64,000 nucleotides of DNA from Pseudoxanthomonas sp. Root630 (lineage in GTDB: Bacteria > Pseudomonadota > Gammaproteobacteria > Xanthomonadales > Xanthomonadaceae): the NCBI RefSeq assembly GCF_001427585.1, contig NZ_LMGY01000001.1, forward strand, positions 125,270 through 189,269, given 5' to 3'. This document shows, piece by piece, positions 1-7,924 of this stretch (position 1 is the first letter of the stretch; every line of letters begins with the position of its first letter). A program made the translations under genes and the position numbers. The notes beneath the pieces were generated by a model. The model saw only the letters and a list, made by a program, of their open reading frames with translations. It searched no databases and was not told the DNA's origin.

Positions 1-837
1 GGCATCGATGATCTGGGGACCCCAGAAGAATGCGATCCAGCCTGCGATGGCGAGATATGGGCCGAAGGGGATCGGCGTGGCGCGATCGCGGCCCTTCAGG
101 CCCAGCCACACCGAGCCGACCACGGCACCGACCACCGACGAGAGCAGGATGGTGGGCAGCACGCCGTTGAGCCCCACCCAGGCGCCGATGGCGGCCAGCA
201 GTTTGAAATCACCCCGGCCCATGCCTTCCTTGCCGGTTACCTGCTTGAACAACCACCACACCAGCCACAGCGAGACATAACCGGCGATGGCACCCAGCAG
301 CGCCGGCTTGGCCGGCATGTAGAGATTGTCCAGGCTGCCGATCAGGCCCAGCCACATCAGCGGCAGGGTGAGTTGGTCGGGCAACAGTCGCGTGCGGAGG
401 TCGATGCCGCTCAGGGCCACCAGGTAGCAACTGAACAGCGCGGCGCCGAACCCCTGCCAGCCGAACCCGAACCGCCACACCGACGCCACGGCCAGCAGGG
501 CGGTCAACAGTTCGACCAGCGGGTACTGCGCGGAGATGGGGGCCTTGCAGTGGCGGCATTTGCCGCGCAGCGCCAGCCAGCTGAACAGCGGGATGTTCTC
601 GTACCACGACAGCGGTGTCTTGCAGTGCGGGCAGTGCGAGCGCTCCACCACGATGCCGGGCGGCGGCGGATCGTAGATCTCGGGCTCTTCGAGCACCTCG
701 CGGGCGTCGCGCTTCCACTCCCACTCCAGCCGCCGCGGCAGCCGCAGGATCACGACGTTGAGGAAACTGCCCACCAGCAGGCCGAGGCCTGCCACCACCG
801 GGTACCCCAGTTCGGGGTGCTGATCCAGGAATGCCAT
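1..837 (-). CDS. pilD: PilD, prepilin leader peptidase/N-methyltransferase (3' end cut by window edge)
   Basis: Integral inner-membrane aspartic peptidase that cleaves the leader of PilA and minor pilins and N-methylates the new first residue. The reading frame is open from the ATG at 837 to the left edge (279 codons seen, no stop), so the C-terminus lies outside. Two zinc-type cysteine pairs are visible (CPHC at 69-72 and CRHC at 94-97). The catalytic aspartates are in GIDLRTRLLPD (about D146) and in GMGRGDFK (D210). Several hydrophobic segments follow. It starts 9 bases after the pilC stop, on the same strand as pilB and pilC, so pilB-pilC-pilD probably form one transcription unit. Confidence 0.95.
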   Translation of the reverse strand, partial: MAFLDQHPELGYPVVAGLGLLVGSFLNVVILRLPRRLEWEWKRDAREVLEEPEIYDPPPPGIVVERSHCPHCKTPLSWYENIPLFSWLALRGKCRHCKAPISAQYPLVELLTALLAVASVWRFGFGWQGFGAALFSCYLVALSGIDLRTRLLPDQLTLPLMWLGLIGSLDNLYMPAKPALLGAIAGYVSLWLVWWLFKQVTGKEGMGRGDFKLLAAIGAWVGLNGVLPTILLSSVVGAVVGSVWLGLKGRDRATPIPFGPYLAIAGWIAFFWGPQIIDA

Positions 838-846
838 CGGGCGATT

Positions 847-2103
847 CTAAATCGCTGCGGCCAGTTTGAAGATGGGCAGGTACATGCCGACCACCATGGC
901 ACCGACCACGCCGCCGATGAAGATCATGATCATCGGTTCGATCAGGCTCGACAGCGCATCTACCGCGTTGTTGACTTCCTGTTCGTAGTACTCCGCCACC
1001 TTGAACAGCATGGCATCCAGCGCGCCGGCCTCTTCGCCGATCGCGGTCATCTGGATGACCATGTGCGGGAACAGGTTCACCTGCTTCATCGCCATGTTCA
1101 GGGGGTAGCCCACGGAGACGTCATCGCGCACGCGGAAGACCGCTTGTTCATAGACGGTGTTGCCCGTGGCGCCTGCGACGGTATCGAGCGCCTCCACCAG
1201 CGGCACGCCTGCCTTGAAGGTCACCGCCAGCGTCCGCGAGAAGCGGGCGATGGCCGAGTTGTGCATGATCTGGCCGATCACGGGGATCTTCAGGGTCGCA
1301 CGGTCCAGGAAGTGTTGCAGGGCCAGAGAGCGCTTCTTGAAGAAAAGGAAGCCGAAGATGACGCCGAACAGAATGCCGAACACCGCCCACCAGTACGACA
1401 CCATGAATCTCGATGCCGCCACGATCAGCTGGGTAAACGCCGGCAGATCCGCACCGAACTGCTTGAACACACCCTCGAACTGCGGCACCACGAAAATCAG
1501 CAGGATGGCGCTGACCAAGAGGGCGACCACGATCACCACGGCCGGGTAGAACAGCGCCTTCTTGATCTTGCCCTTCAGGGTCTCGATGTTTTCCTTGTAG
1601 CTGGCGATGGTGTCCAGCACCGTCTCCAGTACGCCCGCGCTCTCGCCCGCCCGGACCAGATTGCGGTAAAGCTCATCGAACTGCACAGGATGCTTGCTGA
1701 TGGCTTCGGACAGCGATGAGCCGCTCTCGATGTCATAGCGGAGATCTTCGACCAACTTCTTCATGCGGACGTTCTTCTGCCCGCCCTCGATGATCTCCAG
1801 TGAGGTCACGATCGGTACGCCGGACTTCATCATCGTCGCCAACTGGCGGCTGAAGAAGGCGATTTCCTTCGGAGTGATCGTCGAGCCCGCTGCCCCGAAA
1901 AGCGGCTTGGGCTTGGTCTTGACCACGGTGGGCGTGATGCCCTGCTTGCGCAGTTCGGCACGCAGGAAGTTCGCGTTCTTGGACGACTGCTCGCCCTTCA
2001 TCTTGACGCCGCGCTTGTCGGTGCCTTCCCAGACGAACAGGTTCAGCGGGTTCTCGCGAACCGGCGCGGGCGCTTTCTTGACGGCGGAACGAGTGACGGC
2101 CAT
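847..2103 (-). CDS. pilC: PilC, type IV pilus inner-membrane platform protein
   Basis: Polytopic inner-membrane platform protein that couples the cytoplasmic motors PilB/PilT to pilus polymerisation. The 418-residue protein has the two repeated GspF domains of the family: the first around the FFSRQLATMMKSGVPI segment, the second around FSRTLAVTFKAGVPLVEAL, each with hydrophobic helices, and it ends in a membrane segment. I chose the ATG at 2103 (MAVTRSAVKK) because it follows a GGGGAAAA ribosome-binding stretch and gives the usual family length; an in-frame extension upstream to 2151 has no family resemblance. pilB lies upstream and pilD directly downstream on the same strand. Confidence 0.96.
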   Translation of the reverse strand: MAVTRSAVKKAPAPVRENPLNLFVWEGTDKRGVKMKGEQSSKNANFLRAELRKQGITPTVVKTKPKPLFGAAGSTITPKEIAFFSRQLATMMKSGVPIVTSLEIIEGGQKNVRMKKLVEDLRYDIESGSSLSEAISKHPVQFDELYRNLVRAGESAGVLETVLDTIASYKENIETLKGKIKKALFYPAVVIVVALLVSAILLIFVVPQFEGVFKQFGADLPAFTQLIVAASRFMVSYWWAVFGILFGVIFGFLFFKKRSLALQHFLDRATLKIPVIGQIMHNSAIARFSRTLAVTFKAGVPLVEALDTVAGATGNTVYEQAVFRVRDDVSVGYPLNMAMKQVNLFPHMVIQMTAIGEEAGALDAMLFKVAEYYEQEVNNAVDALSSLIEPMIMIFIGGVVGAMVVGMYLPIFKLAAAI

Positions 2104-2180
2104 TAGGTTTTCCCCTGTCCGGCTTTCCCCACCCGGACTGTCTCTGCCCATGGTAGCCGGTTATGGCCCGGAGGGAAGCA

Positions 2181-2199
2181 CCCCCCGTGTGACGGGGGG
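2181..2199 (-). other. GC hairpin between pilB and pilC
   Basis: On the minus strand CCCCCCGT and ACGGGGGG can pair (8 bp stem, 3-base loop) just after the pilB stop and about 80 bases before pilC. No T-run follows, so it is not a clear intrinsic terminator; it could act as a processing or mRNA-stability element setting the pilB/pilC ratio. The structure is seen directly; the role is a guess. Confidence 0.4.
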
Positions 2200-2219
2200 C
2201 AGGGTTTGCGCAGTGCCCG

Positions 2220-3959
2220 CTAGTCCTTGGTGACGCGGTTGATCTCGGCCAGGCTGGTAACGCCGTTGCGCACCTTCATCAAGGCCGACTGGCGCAGATC
2301 GCGGATGCCGGCCCGCTGGGCGACGGAGGCGATCTGGATGGCATTGCCACCCTCCAGCACGATGGCCTGGATGTCCTCGGACATGGGCATGACCTGGTAG
2401 ATGCCGGTACGTCCCTTGTAACCCTCGGTGCATTCTTCGCAACCGACGGCGTCGTAAAGCGTGAAGCCGGCCTGGACCTCGGCTTCGGTGAAGCCTTCCG
2501 CCAGCAGGGCCTTGTGGGGTAGTTCCACCGGCTTCTTGCATTTGGAGCAAAGGCGACGGGCCAGGCGCTGCGCGATCACCAGGGTCACCGAGCTGGTGAT
2601 GTTGTAGGGCGCGATGCCCATGTTCATCAGGCGGGCGATGGTCTGCGGCGCATCGTTGGTATGCAGGGTGGACAGCACCATGTGGCCGGTCTGCGCGGCC
2701 TTGATGGCGATCTCGGCGGTCTCCAGGTCGCGGATTTCGCCGACCATGATGATGTCCGGGTCCTGGCGCAGGAAGCTGCGCAGGGCGGCCGCGAAGGTCA
2801 TGCCGCGCTTGGTGTTCTGCTGCACCTGGTTGACGCCGGGGAGGCGGATTTCCACCGGGTCTTCGACGGTGGAGATATTGCGCATGTCGTCGTTCAGGAT
2901 GCCCAGCGCCGTATACAGCGACACCGTCTTGCCCGAGCCGGTGGGGCCGGTGACCAGCACCATGCCGTAGGGCTTCTGGATGGCGTCCTCGAACAGCTTC
3001 TGCTGGTCGGGCTCGTAACCGAGCTTGTCGATGCCCAGCTTGGCCGCGCTGCCGTCCAGGATGCGCAGCACGATCTTCTCGCCGAACAGGGTGGGGAGGG
3101 TGCTGACGCGGAAGTCGATCTGTTTGGTCTTGGACAGGTTGAGCTTGATGCGGCCATCCTGCGGCACGCGCTTTTCGGCGATGTCCAGCTGCGACATGAC
3201 CTTCAGGCGCGCGGCGATGCGCTGGCTCAGTTTCACCGGGGCCTTGGCCACCTGCTTGAGGATGCCGTCGATGCGCAGACGGACCCGATAGTCGGTTTCG
3301 TAGGGCTCGAAATGGATGTCGGAGGCGCCGCGCTTGATGGCGTCGATCAGCACCTTGTTGACGAACTTCACCACCGGGGTGTCGTCGCCCTTGGCGTCCA
3401 CCCCCGTGTCGTTGCCGCCCAGGTCGTCGTCCGTGCCGACTTCCAGGTTGTCGAGCCCTTCTTCGTCATCGCCCCCGAACGTACTGGAGAGGCTGCTGGA
3501 GGCATTGACCCATTGCTCCAGCGTGCGGCGGAGTTGGTCCTCGTCCACCAGAACCGCCTCGACCGCCAGATTGGTGTGGAACTGGATTTCGGTGAGTGCC
3601 GCGGTCTGGGTCGGATTGCTGGTACCGACGAACAGCTTGGCACCGCGCTTGAAAAGCGGCAGTACCTGGTGCTTCTGGATCAGTTCTTCGCTGACCAGCT
3701 TGATGGCGCTGTGGGCGGGGTCGAAGGTGGTGACGTCCAGCAGCGGCATGCCGAACTCGATAGCGTTGGCTGCGGCGAGATGGGCGGGGGCGACCAGGCG
3801 CTTCTCGGCCATCCACTGAGCCAACGGCACCTTGGCTTCCGTGGCGTTGGCCATCGCACTGCGGGCCGTGGCCTCATCGAGGGCGCCATCCTGTACGAGG
3901 CGGCGGGCGATGCCGGTAATGCCGATCAGATTGGCGGCGGGCGAAGTGACGGCGTTCAT
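2220..3959 (-). CDS. pilB: PilB, type IV pilus extension ATPase
   Basis: Cytoplasmic hexameric ATPase that powers pilus extension. The 579-residue protein has an N-terminal MshEN/T2SSE-N-type region (about 1-150), an acidic linker (about 160-195) and the GspE/PilB ATPase core. Visible motifs are Walker A GPTGSGKT (338-345), the Asp-box and Walker-B region with GEIRD (about 399-411), the His-box TGHMVLSTLH, and a tetracysteine zinc site (CSKC 471-474 and CEEC 507-510). The start at 3959 (MNAVTSPAAN) matches the usual length; the longer in-frame extension to 4328 is not family-like. A sigma-54-type promoter sits about 40 bases upstream, and pilC follows. Confidence 0.97.
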   Translation of the reverse strand: MNAVTSPAANLIGITGIARRLVQDGALDEATARSAMANATEAKVPLAQWMAEKRLVAPAHLAAANAIEFGMPLLDVTTFDPAHSAIKLVSEELIQKHQVLPLFKRGAKLFVGTSNPTQTAALTEIQFHTNLAVEAVLVDEDQLRRTLEQWVNASSSLSSTFGGDDEEGLDNLEVGTDDDLGGNDTGVDAKGDDTPVVKFVNKVLIDAIKRGASDIHFEPYETDYRVRLRIDGILKQVAKAPVKLSQRIAARLKVMSQLDIAEKRVPQDGRIKLNLSKTKQIDFRVSTLPTLFGEKIVLRILDGSAAKLGIDKLGYEPDQQKLFEDAIQKPYGMVLVTGPTGSGKTVSLYTALGILNDDMRNISTVEDPVEIRLPGVNQVQQNTKRGMTFAAALRSFLRQDPDIIMVGEIRDLETAEIAIKAAQTGHMVLSTLHTNDAPQTIARLMNMGIAPYNITSSVTLVIAQRLARRLCSKCKKPVELPHKALLAEGFTEAEVQAGFTLYDAVGCEECTEGYKGRTGIYQVMPMSEDIQAIVLEGGNAIQIASVAQRAGIRDLRQSALMKVRNGVTSLAEINRVTKD

Positions 3960-3999
3960 GGCGATTTCCGTGCAGCAGGGGGTACGGCCCAAGGATGCA

Positions 4000-4014
4000 G
4001 CAAGAACCGGGCCA
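4000..4014 (-). promoter_or_regulatory. Sigma-54 (-24/-12) type promoter of pilBCD
   Basis: Read on the minus strand this is TGGCCCGGTTCTTGC, against the consensus TGGCAC-N5-TTGC: only the fifth position differs, and the GG/GC spacing is exact. It predicts a transcript start near 3988, about 29 bases before the pilB ATG. The neighbouring PilR/PilS system makes sigma-54 control plausible. This comes from pattern reading only. Confidence 0.6.
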
Positions 4015-4179
4015 CGCCCGACTTTACTGCAACCGCGAGGATCGGGGCGAGAGGCGTAGCGCTTCCAGAGCGTGCGCAGGTCACAAGCTGACGCAGGGCG
4101 GCACGTCTGGCGCGCTTGCTGGACGGGGTCTCCAGCCGGATGCAGTAAGCTGGGCAAGGGAAACTCGTATGGGGCATCG

Positions 4180-5031
4180 ATGAAGGTCAGTGTGGTTCTG
4201 CCGGCGAAGAACGAGGCGGGCGGGCTACCCCGCACGCTGGGCGGCCTGAAGTCCCTCATGCCGGACGCCGAAGTGATCGTGGTGGATGACGGCTCCAGCG
4301 ACGAAACGCCGAAGATCGCCGAGGCCAACGGTGCCCGCGTGATCCGCTCGCCCTATTCGATGGGCAATGGTGCGGCGATCAAGCGAGGGGCGCGCGTCGC
4401 CTCTGGCGATGTGATCGTGTTCATGGACGCTGACGGACAGCATGACGCGGCCTGCATCCCCCACCTGCTGCAGAAGCTGGAAGAAGGCTACGACATGGTC
4501 GTGGGAGCACGTGACTGGGACGGACAGGCCGGTGTGAGCCGCGGCCTGGCCAATACCTTCTACAACTGGTTGGCCACACGGATGACCGGTTTTGCGGTGA
4601 AGGATCTGACGTCGGGCTTCCGGGCCGTGCGCGCGGACAAGTTCAGGGAGTTCCTGCACCTGCTCCCGAATGGATTCTCGTACCCCACGACCAGCACCAT
4701 GGCGTTTTTCCGCAGCGCGTATCCGGTGGCCTATGTCCCCATTCCCGTGGCGAAGCGCATAGGCCGCAGCCACATCCGGCCCCTGCGTGATGGCGTACGC
4801 TTCCTGCTGATCATCTTCAAGATCGCCACGCTGTACTCGCCGTTGAAACTGTTCGCGCCTGCGGCTGTCACCTTCTTCCTGATCGGGCTTGGCTACTACG
4901 GCTGGACCTTCGTGACACAGGGGCGCTTCACCAACATGAGCGTGTTGTTGTTCAGTGCGTCCGTGATCATTTTCCTGATCGGACTGGTCTCCGAGCAGAT
5001 CACGGCATTGACGTATCGTCGGGAGCCGTAG
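4180..5031 (+). CDS. GT2 polyprenyl-phosphate glycosyltransferase (DPM1-like)
   Basis: Family 2 glycosyltransferase of the dolichyl-phosphate-mannose synthase type, expected to move a sugar from a nucleotide donor to undecaprenyl phosphate on the inner leaflet. The 283-residue protein opens with KVSVVLPAKNEAGG, followed by the nucleotide-binding VVDDGSSDE and the DAD metal motif (FMDADGQHD). Two hydrophobic segments fill the C-terminus, as in membrane-anchored DPM1 relatives. I chose the ATG at 4180 because homology begins there; the frame is open further upstream. It transcribes away from pilB and starts a tightly packed four-gene plus-strand run (stop/start overlap at 5031). The sugar is unknown; mannose or glucose would be usual. 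Confidence 0.88.
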   Translation: MKVSVVLPAKNEAGGLPRTLGGLKSLMPDAEVIVVDDGSSDETPKIAEANGARVIRSPYSMGNGAAIKRGARVASGDVIVFMDADGQHDAACIPHLLQKLEEGYDMVVGARDWDGQAGVSRGLANTFYNWLATRMTGFAVKDLTSGFRAVRADKFREFLHLLPNGFSYPTTSTMAFFRSAYPVAYVPIPVAKRIGRSHIRPLRDGVRFLLIIFKIATLYSPLKLFAPAAVTFFLIGLGYYGWTFVTQGRFTNMSVLLFSASVIIFLIGLVSEQITALTYRREP

Positions 5032-5759
5032 TGGCGGGCGCGTCGCACGCACGGCGCTGGGCCGGCCTGCTGAGGCGGACGCCCCTTCATCCCCAATGGC
5101 TGATCCCCGGGCGCAGCGCACTGGAGCAATGGTTGAAAGCCAATGCCCGGGGGGTTGTCCTGGACGTCGGTTGCGCCTCGCGCTGGGCAGAGCAGGCCCT
5201 GCCTCCTTCTTGTACCTATATCGGCATCGATTACCCGAGTACGGGCACGACCTTGTACGAGGCGCGGCCTACGGTTTTCGCGAATGCGGAGCGGTTGCCC
5301 TTCGGCGATGAAACGGCGGACACCGTCCTGTTGTCTGAAGTATTGGAGCACCTCAGGAACCCTCAGTCAGCCCTGCAGGAAATCCGCCGTGTCCTGAAGC
5401 CCGATGGACGCGTTCTCATCACGCTGCCGTTCCTCTATCCCATCCACGACGCCCCGTATGACTTCCAGCGCTACACGTCCTTCGGTCTGCAGCGGGAGGT
5501 CGAAGCCGCCGGCATGCGCGTCATAGGCGTGCGGCGAACGCTTGGGGCACTCAGGACCGGGGCTGTCCTGGCATGCCTCGCCCTTGGCGGAGTGGCCCAA
5601 AGGAGTTTGCTGGAGCGAAGCCCCTCGGTCTTGCTGTTGCCCTTGTTGGGCGCCTTGATCGCCCTGATAAATCTCGCGGCCTGGATTCTGGGACCACTGT
5701 TGCCGGATTGGCCTGCCCTGACGCTCGGCTACAGGCTGGAGGCTGCGAGAAATGGCTGA
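5031..5759 (+). CDS. Class I SAM-dependent methyltransferase with membrane tail
   Basis: A 242-residue protein with the class I methyltransferase core (Methyltransf_11 type): VVLDVGCASRW as SAM-binding motif I, a YIGIDYPS motif II, and LSEVLEHLRNPQSALQEIRRVLKPDGR typical of the family. The C-terminal 60 residues contain two hydrophobic segments, suggesting a membrane-associated enzyme. It starts with GTG sharing one base with the preceding TAG, so it is translationally coupled to the GT2 gene. Its place among glycosyltransferases suggests a sugar or glycolipid substrate, but a protein substrate is not excluded. Confidence 0.85.
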   Translation: MAGASHARRWAGLLRRTPLHPQWLIPGRSALEQWLKANARGVVLDVGCASRWAEQALPPSCTYIGIDYPSTGTTLYEARPTVFANAERLPFGDETADTVLLSEVLEHLRNPQSALQEIRRVLKPDGRVLITLPFLYPIHDAPYDFQRYTSFGLQREVEAAGMRVIGVRRTLGALRTGAVLACLALGGVAQRSLLERSPSVLLLPLLGALIALINLAAWILGPLLPDWPALTLGYRLEAARNG

Positions 5760-6978
5760 CGCGGAGGCGAAGCCGGTCTTGTTGGTCCTCGCATCGACGT
5801 ATCCGAGGTGGCGTGGCGATCACGAGCCAGGCTTCGTACATGAGCTGTCACGACGACTCGGCGAAGGGTTCAACGTCATTGTGCTTTGCCCTCACGCCGC
5901 CGGTGCAGCGCGACGGGAGTGGTTGGATGGCGTCGAAGTCGTCCGGTTCCCTTATGCGCCAGCCAGACTGCAAACGCTGGTCAACGACGGAGGCATCGCG
6001 ACCAATATTCGGCGCGCAAAATGGAAGATGCTGCTGGTGCCTCTGTTCGTGATGGCGCAACTCGTTGCGCTGGTCACGATGCTGGTGAGCAGGCGTGTGG
6101 ACGCGATCCATGCGCATTGGTTGGTTCCCCAGGGGCTCATCGCATGCGTGGCGAGGTCCCTGACGCGTTCCCATGCCCCGATATTGGTGACGTCGCATGG
6201 CGCGGATGTCTTTGCCTTGCGGGGCAAGACGTTCGATGTGGTGAGGCGCCATGTGCTGCGTCGCGTGCAGGCGCTGACGGTCGTCAGTCGGGCGTTGCTG
6301 GACAGGCTTTCTCCGCAGATGCCCGCGGAAGGGCTGGCCGAAATCATCCCCATGGGTGTCGATCTTGAGGAAACGTTCACGGTGTCGCCGACCGTCGAGC
6401 GGGACCCCTGCTTGATCCTTTTCGTCGGACGCCTGGTGGAGAAGAAAGGTGTCATCCACCTCATTCGCGCGATGCCGGCCATACGACGGAGGCATCCCGA
6501 CGCCAGGCTGGAGATCGTGGGGTTCGGACCCGAAGAGCCTTCCTTACGGGCCGCCGTGCAGCGATTCGGGCTGGAGGCGATCGTGTGCTTCATGGGGCCT
6601 GCTTCGCCGGATTCTCTTCCTGCTGCGTATCGCAGGGCAGGGGTATTCGTCGCGCCTTTCGTGGAGGCCGGCTCCGGCGATCAGGAGGGGTTGGGGCTGG
6701 TCGTCGTGGAGGCCTTGGGATGTGGCTGTCCGGTCGTCGTGGGCAATGTCGGTGCCGTCGCTGACACGTTGGGCCTGCATTTTCGCGACGTGGCCGTAAA
6801 CGCGACCGATGAGGACGCCCTTGCGGACCGGATCGTTTCAGTTCTGTCCGCCGGCCCCGCCTCGCAGCGCGCGCTCGCGGCGTCGGTCCGTGATCGATTC
6901 GATTGGAGGGCGATTGCTGGCAGATACAGCGAGTTGCTTGCGCGCCTGATCCATGACGCCAGCCTCGCGGAGCGCTGA
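5752..6978 (+). CDS. GT4 family glycosyltransferase
   Basis: A 408-residue GT-B fold glycosyltransferase (GT4, glycosyl transferases group 1). The N-terminal domain begins VLLVLASTYPRWRGDHEPGF and includes HAHWLVPQG and TSHGADVFALRG; the C-terminal donor domain shows ILFVGRLVEKKGV and the EX7E-like stretch EAGSGDQEGLGLVVVEALG. Such enzymes extend lipid-linked glycans in the cytoplasm. The ATG overlaps the end of the methyltransferase gene by 8 bases, so the genes form an operon. Its GC content looks lower than that of sucCD or the aro genes. Donor and acceptor cannot be told from sequence. Confidence 0.9.
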   Translation: MADAEAKPVLLVLASTYPRWRGDHEPGFVHELSRRLGEGFNVIVLCPHAAGAARREWLDGVEVVRFPYAPARLQTLVNDGGIATNIRRAKWKMLLVPLFVMAQLVALVTMLVSRRVDAIHAHWLVPQGLIACVARSLTRSHAPILVTSHGADVFALRGKTFDVVRRHVLRRVQALTVVSRALLDRLSPQMPAEGLAEIIPMGVDLEETFTVSPTVERDPCLILFVGRLVEKKGVIHLIRAMPAIRRRHPDARLEIVGFGPEEPSLRAAVQRFGLEAIVCFMGPASPDSLPAAYRRAGVFVAPFVEAGSGDQEGLGLVVVEALGCGCPVVVGNVGAVADTLGLHFRDVAVNATDEDALADRIVSVLSAGPASQRALAASVRDRFDWRAIAGRYSELLARLIHDASLAER

Positions 6979-6982
6979 GACG

Positions 6983-7924
6983 ATGCCGCTTGGTTGGCTG
7001 CCGAAAGCGAGAAAGCTGCTGGTCGCCAGCGTGTTCTGGGTGGCGCTGATCGCGTGCGTGCTGGTGCTGCAACGCCATTTCTCGGAGATCTCGGAACTGT
7101 TCGCACGCTTGGGTTATTCAGGCCTGCTTGCTATTGCCGCACTGCTGGCAACATCTTGGGGGGCGCTCGTGGAGGCCTGGCGGCGGATCGTGCTGCTCTA
7201 CACGGGAATGCCCCTGTCGTTCGCCCGTTCCGCGCGCCATCTGTCGTTGCTGTTGCTGGGGAAGTATCTGCCCGGCGGTATCTGGGGCTTTACCGCAAGA
7301 CTCGCCGACACGCCTGCCGAGCAACAGATCTCGAGGCTGGTGGTGGCGGGCGCCTTCGAGCAATGGATTGGGCTGTCGACACTCGCACTGTTGGCCTCGC
7401 TTGCCTGGTCTGATTTCAGCACCGGCTATCCATTCCTGCTGCTTCTGCCGGCCGTGCCATATGTTGCAGTGGCGGGATGGCATGTACTTTCCACCGTGCT
7501 GGCGCATCTCCGCGGTTGGCTGAGATGGGGGGCGCTAGAGCGTGTCTCCCTTGGCGCGATCCCTCATCGGCGGTTGGTCGGTCCGGCCATTCTCACTGCA
7601 CTCCATCAGATTTCTCAGTTGGCAATGGTGGCACTGCTGTCGAAAGCAGGATTGGGCATGGCGTGGGTAGACGCTTTGCTCGTGGCTTCACTCTACGGCG
7701 TGGCGACGACCGTGGGGATCCTGGTGGTCGTGGTGCCGGGCGGCATCGTCGTGCGCGAAGGGGTTTTCGTGGCACTGGCAGCAAGCGTCCTTCCTGGCGA
7801 TCGCGCGTTGGCATTCGCGGCCCTCGTCCGTCTGGTGCTGGCTGGCTTCGATCTGGGGTCTGCGTGCGTGGCCGCCCTGCTCGGATGGCGGGAAAGAGTT
7901 GCCCAGACTAGTGATGCGTCGTAG
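6983..7924 (+). CDS. Flippase-like integral membrane protein (LPG synthase TM / UPF0104 family)
   Basis: A 313-residue protein made of about eight hydrophobic helices, with the family hallmark LGKYLPGGIWGF and the C-terminal VVVVPGGIVVREGVF. It resembles the membrane part of lysylphosphatidylglycerol synthase and the AglD/YbhN-type proteins, several of which sit in glycan loci and have been proposed to flip lipid-linked sugars; that role is not proven here. I chose the ATG at 6983, which follows GGAG by about 10 bases; an in-frame ATG at 6953 would overlap the preceding gene more. It ends convergently, overlapping the 3' end of the GT-C gene by 17 bases. Confidence 0.8.
   Translation: MPLGWLPKARKLLVASVFWVALIACVLVLQRHFSEISELFARLGYSGLLAIAALLATSWGALVEAWRRIVLLYTGMPLSFARSARHLSLLLLGKYLPGGIWGFTARLADTPAEQQISRLVVAGAFEQWIGLSTLALLASLAWSDFSTGYPFLLLLPAVPYVAVAGWHVLSTVLAHLRGWLRWGALERVSLGAIPHRRLVGPAILTALHQISQLAMVALLSKAGLGMAWVDALLVASLYGVATTVGILVVVVPGGIVVREGVFVALAASVLPGDRALAFAALVRLVLAGFDLGSACVAALLGWRERVAQTSDAS

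Noticed and set aside
373-1719. Long plus-strand open frame of 448 codons opposite pilD and pilC
   Set aside because: It is antisense to two certain genes and its protein has the His/Arg/Gln-rich look of a mirror frame in GC-rich DNA.
2661-4091. 476-codon plus-strand frame opposite pilB
   Set aside because: Antisense to pilB, low-complexity composition, no recognisable motif.
4099-4113. CGGCACGTCTGGCGC upstream of the GT2 gene as a second sigma-54 promoter
   Set aside because: GG and GC spacing is right, but the first T and both bases of the TT in TTGC are wrong, so the match is too weak.
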